Shown here: piece after piece, positions 1-4,799 of the stretch
Position numbering within the stretch: position 1 is the first letter of the stretch
Layout of the letters: each line of letters opens with the position of its first letter
Assembly: GCA_022361315.1 (NCBI GenBank)
Contig: JAKSBB010000483.1
Coordinates: 1 to 5,388 of the forward strand
Source of the DNA: Desulfobacterales bacterium
Lineage (GTDB): Bacteria; Desulfobacterota; Desulfobacteria; Desulfobacterales; Desulfobacteraceae
Length of the DNA stretch: 5,388 nt
Direction: 5' to 3'
Position numbers and translations under genes: made by a program
The notes under the pieces: generated by a model
Database searches by the model: none
Told to the model about the DNA's origin: nothing
The model's input: the letters and a program-made list of their open reading frames with translations, nothing else

Positions 1-1493
1 TCCAGCCGTCGTCTCAGATCATCGTCACTGCATTTGAGCAGGGATAATTCCGCGTTGCCCATGATGACGCCCAGCAGATTGTTGAAGTCATGGGCAATTT
101 TTCCTGCCACCTGGCCCACCATGGCCAGCTGCTTCTGTTCCCCTGCAATGCGCTGGGCATCGATTTTTTCTTTCTCCGCCTGCTTGCTTTCCGTGATGTC
201 CCGAAGCTCTGTCACCCTCACCAGCCTGTCCTGGTAGGGGATGGTTTTTGCCTGGATACGCAGGGGATACCGGGAACCGTCTTTCCGTATGCCATCCACC
301 TCATAGGGGGATTCGTAATTGTCATACACTTTTTGTATGGTTTCCTCCCGCCATTCCGGTGCGATGAGACCCATGCCGTTCATCCCCATCAATTCGTCCC
401 TGGGGTACCCTGTAATATCGGAAAGCCCCTGGTTGCAGTCCAGGATAATGCCCTGATCATGGATGGCAATACCGCCGAAAGACGCATTGTGAAGGGTTCT
501 GAAACGTTCTTCGCTTTCCCGCAGGGCCTGTTCGGTTTTTTTCCGGTCCCGGATTTCCTGGGAGAGCTGCCGGTTGACAATCTCCAGGGTTTCCGTTCGT
601 TGCCGTACCTTATCATCCAGTGAGGTGTAAAATTCTCTGAGCCGTTCGGTGAGGGTGTTGAACCCCAGGGCCAGGTCTGAGATTTCGTCCCTGCCGCTGA
701 GGGTAATGGGCCGGATACGGGTATAGTCATCCGAGGTCACCGCATCTGCGAAGTGGCCGGAGATCAGCCGGAGCCGGTTGATAATAAAAAATTTGATGAC
801 CAGAAATACGGCCAGGAAGAAAAGGCTGAGGCCGATGAGGCTGAAGATAAAGGTGTGCCGGAGTTCCGACCAGAACATCTCGGAAACCTTTGTTATGGGG
901 ATGGCCACGGTATCCATGCCGATAACTTTTCCCATGGGACGGTTGAATCCGGCCTTATCTCCGTACGCTTCAATAATGGATGCCGGGGCATTGGCCGGGT
1001 CTCCGTGGCAAAGGGTGCAGGATTCGGTCATGCGCCGGGCGTTGAATTTTGCCATGTACAGGGTGCCCTGGATGGTGATTTTTCCCTCCCAGCGTTTGAG
1101 GTCCGGGTTCTCATTAAAGAGCCGGATAATTTCAAGTTCCTCGGGGCCGGCCTGATTGATGGGATTTCTGGGGTTGTCAGACGAAAATTTGATGATGTAA
1201 TCCGGGAATTCCGTGCGTACATCGTCGAAGATGGACCGGGCGATATAGGAGGTGGACATGGTTTCGGGGATAAATTCATCCGCTTCCACAAGGCTGTACA
1301 TCACCGGCCGGATATGGTCCGCCACATATTTCCGGATGGCCAGATCGAATTTCAATGCCAGGGAAACCTGGTTTTCGATCACTTCGTAGATCCTGTTCCG
1401 GGTGGTGGTATAGGACGTGTAAAACAAGACGACGGCGAAAATGACGGCAACACCACCGATCAGGATCAGCAATTTAGAGGAAATACTCTTCAT
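1..1493 (-). CDS. Heme c-binding (DUF3365) membrane sensor histidine kinase, C-terminus cut off
   Basis: I read an uninterrupted frame of 497 codons from ATG at 1493 down to the window edge. Residues about 8-27 are a first membrane helix. Residues about 40-205 form a periplasmic DUF3365/Tll0287-like domain, recognised by an NPRNP motif (107-111), the heme-attachment motif CTLCH (C159, C162, H163) and a YG at 177-178. Residues about 214-237 are the second membrane helix, followed by HAMP (about 238-288), a charged coiled coil (about 286-330), a PAS domain with PAC end RDITE (about 331-438), and the phosphoacceptor box with H468 in HDFNN. The catalytic ATPase domain should lie beyond the left edge. 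The family is expected to sense redox state or a small ligand through covalently bound heme outside the inner membrane and phosphorylate a response regulator, none of which is visible here. A GGAG lies 5 nt before the start codon. The ligand is unknown; the kinase call is firm. Confidence 0.93.
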   Translation of the reverse strand, partial: MKSISSKLLILIGGVAVIFAVVLFYTSYTTTRNRIYEVIENQVSLALKFDLAIRKYVADHIRPVMYSLVEADEFIPETMSTSYIARSIFDDVRTEFPDYIIKFSSDNPRNPINQAGPEELEIIRLFNENPDLKRWEGKITIQGTLYMAKFNARRMTESCTLCHGDPANAPASIIEAYGDKAGFNRPMGKVIGMDTVAIPITKVSEMFWSELRHTFIFSLIGLSLFFLAVFLVIKFFIINRLRLISGHFADAVTSDDYTRIRPITLSGRDEISDLALGFNTLTERLREFYTSLDDKVRQRTETLEIVNRQLSQEIRDRKKTEQALRESEERFRTLHNASFGGIAIHDQGIILDCNQGLSDITGYPRDELMGMNGMGLIAPEWREETIQKVYDNYESPYEVDGIRKDGSRYPLRIQAKTIPYQDRLVRVTELRDITESKQAEKEKIDAQRIAGEQKQLAMVGQVAGKIAHDFNNLLGVIMGNAELSLLKCSDDDLRRRL

Positions 1494-1538
1494 GGAGACT
1501 CCACCGTTTCATGAACATGACTGTCAAATCGTGACCGT

Positions 1539-1567
1539 ATCATACCCGGTGGAACCGGGCCCGTCAA
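1539..1567 (-). promoter_or_regulatory. Sigma70-type promoter of the histidine kinase gene
   Basis: On the minus strand a -35 TTGACG (1562-1567) and a -10 TATGAT (1539-1544) are separated by exactly 17 bp. Each hexamer matches five of six consensus bases. Transcription would start near 1532, giving a leader of roughly 40 nt before the ATG at 1493. The position directly after the SOD terminator fits an independent transcription unit. The spacer is itself a perfect dyad, annotated separately. Confidence 0.75.
1545..1559. promoter_or_regulatory. Perfect dyad inside the promoter spacer, candidate operator
   Basis: CCCGGT and ACCGGG are perfect 6-bp inverted arms around GGA, and together they fill 15 of the 17 spacer bases between the -35 and -10 of the kinase promoter. 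A protein bound here would sit between the two hexamers and could block or remodel polymerase binding. The arms are GC-rich in a GC-rich genome, so chance is possible. The regulator is unknown. Confidence 0.4.
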
Positions 1568-1590
1568 ACCTGTAAATGGGTATAAAGCGT

Positions 1591-1620
1591 AAAAAAACCG
1601 GCCGGGATTTCCCGGCCGGT
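1591..1620 (-). terminator. Intrinsic terminator of the superoxide dismutase gene
   Basis: Read on the minus strand, ten-base arms ACCGGCCGGG and CCCGGCCGGT (1611-1620 and 1597-1606) pair perfectly around a four-base loop and run straight into a tract of T residues (A run at 1591-1597 on the plus strand). It begins about 28 bp after the SOD stop codon. The plus-strand reading has no U tract, so it works in one direction only and insulates the kinase gene from SOD transcription. Confidence 0.95.
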
Positions 1621-1648
1621 CGAGGTCACTAAGGGGGGCGGGATCTCA

Positions 1649-2251
1649 TCAGGACGCTGCCTGGTAGAGACCGTTCACCTTTTCCCAGTTAATAATGTCA
1701 AAGAAGGCATTGATGTAATCCGGACGCCGGTTCTGGTATTTCAGGTAGTAGGCATGTTCCCATACATCCAGTCCGAGTACGGGTGTTTTACCGTCGTTCA
1801 CCGGGCTGTCCTGGTTGGGGGTGGTTACGATGGACAGCTTGCCCTGATCTGCCACCACCCAGGTCCAGCCGGAGCCGAAGAGGAGGGTCGCTTTGTTGGA
1901 GAATTCGGTTTTAAAGGCATCAAAGCTGCCGAAGTCCCTGTCAATGGCCTCCTGAACCGCACCGCCAAGGGCCACCTCTTTTTTCAGCAGGGGCCAGAAG
2001 AAACTGTGGTTGGAATGGCCGCCACCGTGGTTCCGGACGGCGGGGCGAATATTTTCAGGCACCTTGCCAAGATCGGAGATCAGTTCGTTTACGTCCAGCC
2101 CGGCCAGATCGTCATGGCCATCCAGGGCTGCATTGAGTTTATCAACATAGGTCTGATGGTGCTTGGTGTGGTGGATCTCCATGGTTTTGGCATCGATAAA
2201 GGGTTCCAGGGCATCGTAGTCGTATCCGAGTTCGGGTAAGGAATGTGTCAT
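1649..2251 (-). CDS. sodA: Superoxide dismutase, Mn-type Fe/Mn family
   Basis: This 200-residue protein has the full length of the Fe/Mn SOD family, which converts superoxide to oxygen and hydrogen peroxide. The four metal ligands are all present: H27 (in MEIHHTKHH), H82 (in [11 protein letters not shown]), D162 and H166 (in DVWEHAYY). Second-sphere residues H32 and Y35 are also there. The GGH context before H82 and Q147 in NQDSP follow the Mn-SOD pattern rather than the Fe-SOD pattern with glutamine before the second ligand, so Mn or cambialistic use is likely; metal choice cannot be proven from sequence. There is no signal peptide, so it should act in the cytoplasm. A strong GGAGGA (2258-2263) lies 6 nt before the ATG. 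An intrinsic terminator follows. The 184-bp upstream gap carries several candidate control sites. In an anaerobe this gene would serve transient oxygen exposure. Confidence 0.97.
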   Translation of the reverse strand: MTHSLPELGYDYDALEPFIDAKTMEIHHTKHHQTYVDKLNAALDGHDDLAGLDVNELISDLGKVPENIRPAVRNHGGGHSNHSFFWPLLKKEVALGGAVQEAIDRDFGSFDAFKTEFSNKATLLFGSGWTWVVADQGKLSIVTTPNQDSPVNDGKTPVLGLDVWEHAYYLKYQNRRPDYINAFFDIINWEKVNGLYQAAS

Positions 2252-2274
2252 GATTTATCCTCCGTATATATGGA

Positions 2275-2290
2275 CACAGTAGATACTGTG
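2275..2290. promoter_or_regulatory. 16-bp palindrome in the SOD leader
   Basis: CACAGTA (2275-2281) and TACTGTG (2284-2290) are perfect inverted 7-bp arms with only GA between them. The site lies between the candidate -10 and the ribosome binding site of the SOD gene. The tight spacing is more typical of a dimeric repressor operator than of an RNA hairpin, which would have a two-base loop. I do not recognise the site as belonging to a named regulator family. Confidence 0.5.
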
Positions 2291-2301
2291 ACGGGGTCGA
2301 T

Positions 2302-2337
2302 ATTATGCAAGAATTTAATAAATGAGAATCACTTGCA
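2302..2337 (-). promoter_or_regulatory. sodA: Candidate SOD promoter with overlapping Fur-like box
   Basis: On the minus strand CATAAT (2302-2307) is a good -10, giving a start near 2295 and a leader of roughly 45 nt. The -35 region about 17 bp upstream has no good match. Exactly there lies TGAGAATCACTTGCA (2323-2337, plus strand), which agrees with 11 of the 14 defined positions of the 7-1-7 Fur consensus TGATAATNATTATCA. A Fur-family repressor (Fur, PerR or relative) covering the -35 would make sense for SOD control, but the match is imperfect and the regulator is inferred. Confidence 0.4.
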
Positions 2338-2338
2338 T
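2305..2338. repeat. Inverted repeat enclosing the SOD -35 region
   Basis: ATGCAAG (2305-2311) and CTTGCAT (2332-2338) are perfect 7-bp inverted arms separated by 20 AT-rich bases. The right arm overlaps the Fur-like box and the left arm overlaps the -10. Arm centres are about 27 bp apart, so a dimer of dimers or a looped complex could bind. No function is established. Confidence 0.4.
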
Positions 2339-2435
2339 GTGCATGGCCAAAACATTAAGCACTGGCCACACCAAGTCAATGGCGGAAGATAAAGTTCGTT
2401 GATAAAAACTTTTGGCGGGAATGTTGTTCGATTGT

Positions 2436-3206
2436 TCAGGCAGTCCGGTTCAGGTGGATGACCACCAGACCTCCTCTGCCGTAATCAAAGGGGCGGAAAA
2501 ATCCCCCGTACTGGGTAGATATACCACGGTAAAAAACATGGAAGGGAATCGTATATGGCCGGGGTTGGGAAGGGTCCACATCCAGAACGGTCACCCGGCC
2601 GGTCACGGGGTCAAACCCGCCCACGGGAGAGATGTGGGGTATATTGAGTTCCTGGATGAAACTGCCCTGGTCAAAATGGGCGATAAGAAGGCAGTTGTCT
2701 CTGGTCTGGAAGTCTGTAAGCAGGTCGCGTACCCGTTCTTTCACGCGGGAAGCCTGTCTGCCGCCCTCCGCCTGAAGCACCTCAACATCCGCATCCCGTA
2801 TATCATAGGCCTCAAGGCTTGCCCGGACCACGTCGCCTAAAATGTGCAGGGGCAGCCCCCGCCGGCCCTTGTAGCCGTTGGGTCCCATACGTTCCTTCCA
2901 ATGGGCCTCCCTGACGGTATCGAGGATGCTGCGCTGGGTCACGGTTGCCGAATGCATACCTTTTGAACGTTCAATCAGGGTGTTGACGGCGGATACCACA
3001 GAAGCTACGGAACATGAGGATTCGTGGAATTGTTTGACGTGGTGCCGGAAAAGGCCGGCGCGCAGACTCGGTCCTGCGGCGTCCCCGGGTTCGGGCGTAA
3101 AGTGGACGGCCTGTCCCCATCCGAAACAACCGGTGCGGCTCAGCCAGTGGAAAGCATATCTGATGTATAAATAGGTCCGGATGGTGTACTTGTAGAATGT
3201 CATCAT
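2436..3206 (-). CDS. Phytochelatin-synthase-like cysteine peptidase (C83 family)
   Basis: The frame from ATG at 3206 gives 256 residues, close to the size of bacterial one-domain phytochelatin synthase homologues. The catalytic triad can be placed: C65 in FHESSCSVASVVSAVNTL, H191 in PHISPVGGF and D209 in VTVLDVDP. The His-Asp spacing of 18 matches plant phytochelatin synthase (H162 and D180 in Arabidopsis PCS1), and the HxSPxGG context is characteristic. Plant enzymes use glutathione to build phytochelatins; characterised bacterial forms mainly remove the glycine from glutathione. There is no Cys-rich C-terminal sensor domain. The N-terminal 25 residues are rich in Tyr, Arg and aromatic residues and could contact membrane, but no clear signal peptide is seen. 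The frame stays open upstream to a TTG at 3269, but that TTG forms part of a perfect TTGACA, so I prefer the ATG-ATG pair at 3206/3203. The SD there is weak (AAGG, 12 nt away). The natural substrate is unknown. Confidence 0.85.
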   Translation of the reverse strand: MMTFYKYTIRTYLYIRYAFHWLSRTGCFGWGQAVHFTPEPGDAAGPSLRAGLFRHHVKQFHESSCSVASVVSAVNTLIERSKGMHSATVTQRSILDTVREAHWKERMGPNGYKGRRGLPLHILGDVVRASLEAYDIRDADVEVLQAEGGRQASRVKERVRDLLTDFQTRDNCLLIAHFDQGSFIQELNIPHISPVGGFDPVTGRVTVLDVDPSQPRPYTIPFHVFYRGISTQYGGFFRPFDYGRGGLVVIHLNRTA

Positions 3207-3239
3207 GGTGCGCGCTGCCTTTAACTTAAAGTTCACCAC

Positions 3240-3269
3240 CCAATATCTGCCAGGATGTGGAATTGTCAA
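3240..3269 (-). promoter_or_regulatory. Weak candidate promoter for the phytochelatin-synthase-like gene
   Basis: A perfect -35 hexamer TTGACA (3264-3269) is followed after 18 bp by TATTGG (3240-3245), a poor -10. If real, transcription would start near 3233 and the long TTG-initiated reading of the gene would be ruled out. Confidence 0.3.
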
Positions 3270-3271
3270 TA

Positions 3272-3305
3272 CCGGAGGAATTGCCGGGCTCTTAAATATC
3301 TCCGG
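3272..3305. repeat. Short inverted repeat between the DUF1285-like and peptidase genes
   Basis: CCGGAG (3272-3277) and CTCCGG (3300-3305) are perfect 6-bp inverted arms with 22 bases between. It sits directly upstream of the candidate TTGACA. There is no following T tract on the minus strand, so it is not a convincing terminator; an operator or chance occurrence is equally possible. Confidence 0.25.
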
Positions 3306-3330
3306 TTGCTCTTCCCGCGTTTTTTAGGGG

Positions 3331-3792
3331 CTATTTCTCAGGAATGACAAAGTCGGTGCCGTTCAGCGTCAGCGCCAGTCCCCGGTCGGTCTCCGTAAAA
3401 AGCCCTGCCATCTTTGCCAGGGTCTGCTGATTGAATTTAATGAGGTGCCCGGGGCTTTCCATGAACAGGGCGTCGTTCTCAATGTAGAGCGTCTCCGGGG
3501 TGACCGGTATGGCGGCACCGGTATTCAGTACTAGAGTGACAGGGGCCCCTTTCCGGATATCCACGGCAAATACCGCAGTTTCCTGATGGGGGAAGTACAC
3601 CCGTTCTTCCAAACCTTCCAGATCCTGACTGACAAAGTACCCCTGTTCATCCTTCCGGATGGACCGGTTGAAATAGGTGATGATTTTAGGGTGCTCAAAG
3701 GGGCCGTGTTCGTTGTGCCACATCCCGTTGCCGTCCATCCAGAATACGGCGTTTTCTTTGGCAATAATTTTGATCTGTCGGTCCGAATCCAT
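3331..3792 (-). CDS. DUF1285-like conserved hypothetical protein
   Basis: This 153-residue soluble protein has no signal peptide or membrane segment. Residues about 20-54 contain a Trp-His block followed by HPKIITYFNRSIRKDEQGYFV, which resembles the start of DUF1285 proteins (a WxHxGxPIxHPxLVxLFxxxLRRDxDGxY-type pattern). The remainder is predicted to be beta-rich: a segment like VYFPHQETAVFAVDI, then a region with LVLNTG and a C-terminal FVIPEK. The molecular function of DUF1285 is not known to me. An AAGGAGA (3801-3807) lies 8 nt before the ATG and supports this start. It is the first minus-strand gene after the divergent intergenic region and lies about 125 bp upstream of the peptidase gene, so it may head a short operon. 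The family assignment rests on pattern memory and needs a profile search. Confidence 0.65.
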   Translation of the reverse strand: MDSDRQIKIIAKENAVFWMDGNGMWHNEHGPFEHPKIITYFNRSIRKDEQGYFVSQDLEGLEERVYFPHQETAVFAVDIRKGAPVTLVLNTGAAIPVTPETLYIENDALFMESPGHLIKFNQQTLAKMAGLFTETDRGLALTLNGTDFVIPEK

Positions 3793-3826
3793 TTGATCTG
3801 TCTCCTTGCTGTAAAGGCGTTGGGCT

Positions 3827-3855
3827 TTATTACCCTAAAAAAAATATGAAAACAA
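3827..3855 (-). promoter_or_regulatory. Tentative promoter of the DUF1285-like gene
   Basis: On the minus strand TTGTTT (3850-3855) and TAATAA (3827-3832) are spaced by 17 bp, and the spacer contains a run of eight T residues. Both hexamers are imperfect. The location about 35 bp before the start codon is reasonable. Confidence 0.3.
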
Positions 3856-3881
3856 GCCCTGTACCACCGCTGTGGAGATTC

Positions 3882-3913
3882 TTGACTAAGCGGTTGGATT
3901 ATCGCATGCTTAG
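3882..3913 (+). promoter_or_regulatory. Tentative promoter of the EEP-helicase unit with overlapping inverted repeat
   Basis: TTGACT (3882-3887) matches five of six -35 bases and is followed 17 bp later by CATGCT (3905-3910), a weak -10. Perfect 6-bp arms CTAAGC (3886-3891) and GCTTAG (3908-3913) overlap both hexamers, and a second short pair ATCGC/GCGAT (3901-3905, 3915-3919) lies across the -10. The weak -10 would fit an activated promoter. This is suggestive only. Confidence 0.3.
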
Positions 3914-3924
3914 GGCGATCAAAC

Positions 3925-3957
3925 TGAGAACAGGTTGAGAACAGGTCCAAAACAGGC
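3925..3957 (+). repeat. Tandem 11-bp repeats upstream of the EEP gene
   Basis: TGAGAACAGGT occurs twice head to tail (3925-3935 and 3936-3946) and is followed by a decayed third copy CCAAAACAGGC (3947-3957) that keeps the AACAGG core. The period of 11 bp is about one helical turn, so the core appears on the same DNA face each time. It lies in the leader region between the candidate promoter and the start codon at 3991. It could be a binding site array or a replication-slippage product. Confidence 0.6.
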
Positions 3958-3990
3958 GCAGTACAAAACGGCGGGAGAACGGGCGGACAA

Positions 3991-4794
3991 ATGAATCCGG
4001 ACAACAATCACATCACCATCATGACCATGAATCTTCGGTTCGGCCTGGCAAAAGACGGGAACAACAGCTGGGAGAACCGGGCCCCCCTGGCCGCGGAAAT
4101 CCTGAACCGGTATCCGGCGGATTTCATCGGTTTTCAGGAGGTGAACCATTTCCAGGCAAGGTTTATAGACCGGCACCTGCCGGAACACGACCATATCGGC
4201 TGGTACAACAAGCAGACCCCCTGGTGGCAGAGTAATATGATTTTCCACCACAGGGACTGGGCCTGCATGGGCAGCCGGCATCATTTCCTGAGTGAAACCC
4301 CGGATCTGCCTTCCAAGCTGGACGGGTCCAAGTGGCCCAGGCAGTGTGTGGTGGGATGGTTTGCACACCAGGGACGTGAATTGCTGGTGGTCAACACCCA
4401 CTTTGATTTTGATGCCCTGGTTCAGGCCAGAAGTGCCGATCTGGTGGCTGAGTTTATAGATGGATTTCCTGTGGGGCTCCCGGTGTTGATCACCGGGGAT
4501 TTTAATTCAAATCCGGGCTCCCTGGCCTATGACCGGTTTTTATCCCACGGATTTACGGAAGTTTACGGGGAGGAGGTGGACACCACCTACCACGAATTTG
4601 AAGGCCGGTCCACCGGCAGGCATATCGACTGGATTCTCTACCGGGGGGATTTCCAGGTCGCGGCCCGCCAGGTGGTCATGGACGATTTTAACGGCCGGTA
4701 TCCTTCCGACCATTACCCGGTTCGGGCGGTAATGGGCGGCGCAGATGCCGGCCCTGCCGAAACCGGTTCCGCAGAAATCAGGGAAGGCCAATAA
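3991..4794 (+). CDS. Endonuclease/exonuclease/phosphatase (EEP) family hydrolase
   Basis: This 267-residue protein carries the complete EEP superfamily active site, a Mg-dependent phosphodiesterase or phosphatase fold shared by exonuclease III, DNase I, sphingomyelinases and CCR4-type deadenylases. Visible motifs are N14 in MTMNLRFG, the metal ligand E50 in FQEV, H137 in VNTHFD, D170 and N172 in ITGDFNS, D213 in HIDWIL, and D240-H241 in PSDHYPV. There is no signal peptide, so it should be cytoplasmic. The last 20 residues are a low-complexity Ala/Gly/Glu tail. The substrate cannot be read from the sequence; MTMNLRFG and the length are closest in style to the broad 'endonuclease/exonuclease/phosphatase' group rather than to true ExoIII. 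The start at 3991 has GGGCGGA 3 nt away and GGGAG 13 nt away, neither ideal. The stop codon is 5 bp before the helicase start, which suggests co-transcription and a nucleic-acid substrate. Confidence 0.92.
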   Translation: MNPDNNHITIMTMNLRFGLAKDGNNSWENRAPLAAEILNRYPADFIGFQEVNHFQARFIDRHLPEHDHIGWYNKQTPWWQSNMIFHHRDWACMGSRHHFLSETPDLPSKLDGSKWPRQCVVGWFAHQGRELLVVNTHFDFDALVQARSADLVAEFIDGFPVGLPVLITGDFNSNPGSLAYDRFLSHGFTEVYGEEVDTTYHEFEGRSTGRHIDWILYRGDFQVAARQVVMDDFNGRYPSDHYPVRAVMGGADAGPAETGSAEIREGQ

Positions 4795-4799
4795 TTGCC

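Noticed and set aside
89..92. Suspected frameshift in the kinase near the HDFNN box
   Set aside because: The palindromic CATG made the phase ambiguous at first; a codon-by-codon reading from 1493 confirms one continuous frame.
90..623. 177-codon plus-strand open frame
   Set aside because: It lies opposite the kinase HAMP-PAS-H-box coding sequence, whose domains read clearly in the minus frame; the plus-strand translation has no recognisable domain.
753..1514. 253-codon plus-strand open frame, the longest complete plus-strand frame in the left half
   Set aside because: It is antisense to the heme domain and first membrane helix of the kinase and covers its promoter-proximal region; the Gly/Asp/His-rich translation looks like a GC-bias shadow.
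1754..2239. 161-codon plus-strand open frame
   Set aside because: Entirely antisense to the superoxide dismutase gene, which has all metal ligands.
2346..2435. Possible terminator after the phytochelatin-synthase-like gene, using two TGGCC/GGCCA motifs and AAAAGTTTTT
   Set aside because: The arms are only 5-6 bp with a long loop and no proper U tract follows.
3111..3128. Possible lipoprotein or secretion signal at the N-terminus of the phytochelatin-synthase-like protein, near LSRTGC
   Set aside because: Arg at -3 and Thr at -2 do not fit a lipobox, and the preceding stretch is interrupted by Arg and His rather than being a hydrophobic core.
3925..3957. Tandem repeats considered as a CRISPR array
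   Set aside because: Units of 11 bp abut directly with no spacers, far shorter than CRISPR repeats.
3531..4007. 158-codon minus-strand open frame spanning the divergent intergenic region
   Set aside because: It overlaps the DUF1285-like gene in another frame, lacks a good ribosome binding site and shows no domain.
3919..4401. 160-codon minus-strand open frame
   Set aside because: Antisense to the EEP gene, whose active-site motifs are intact.
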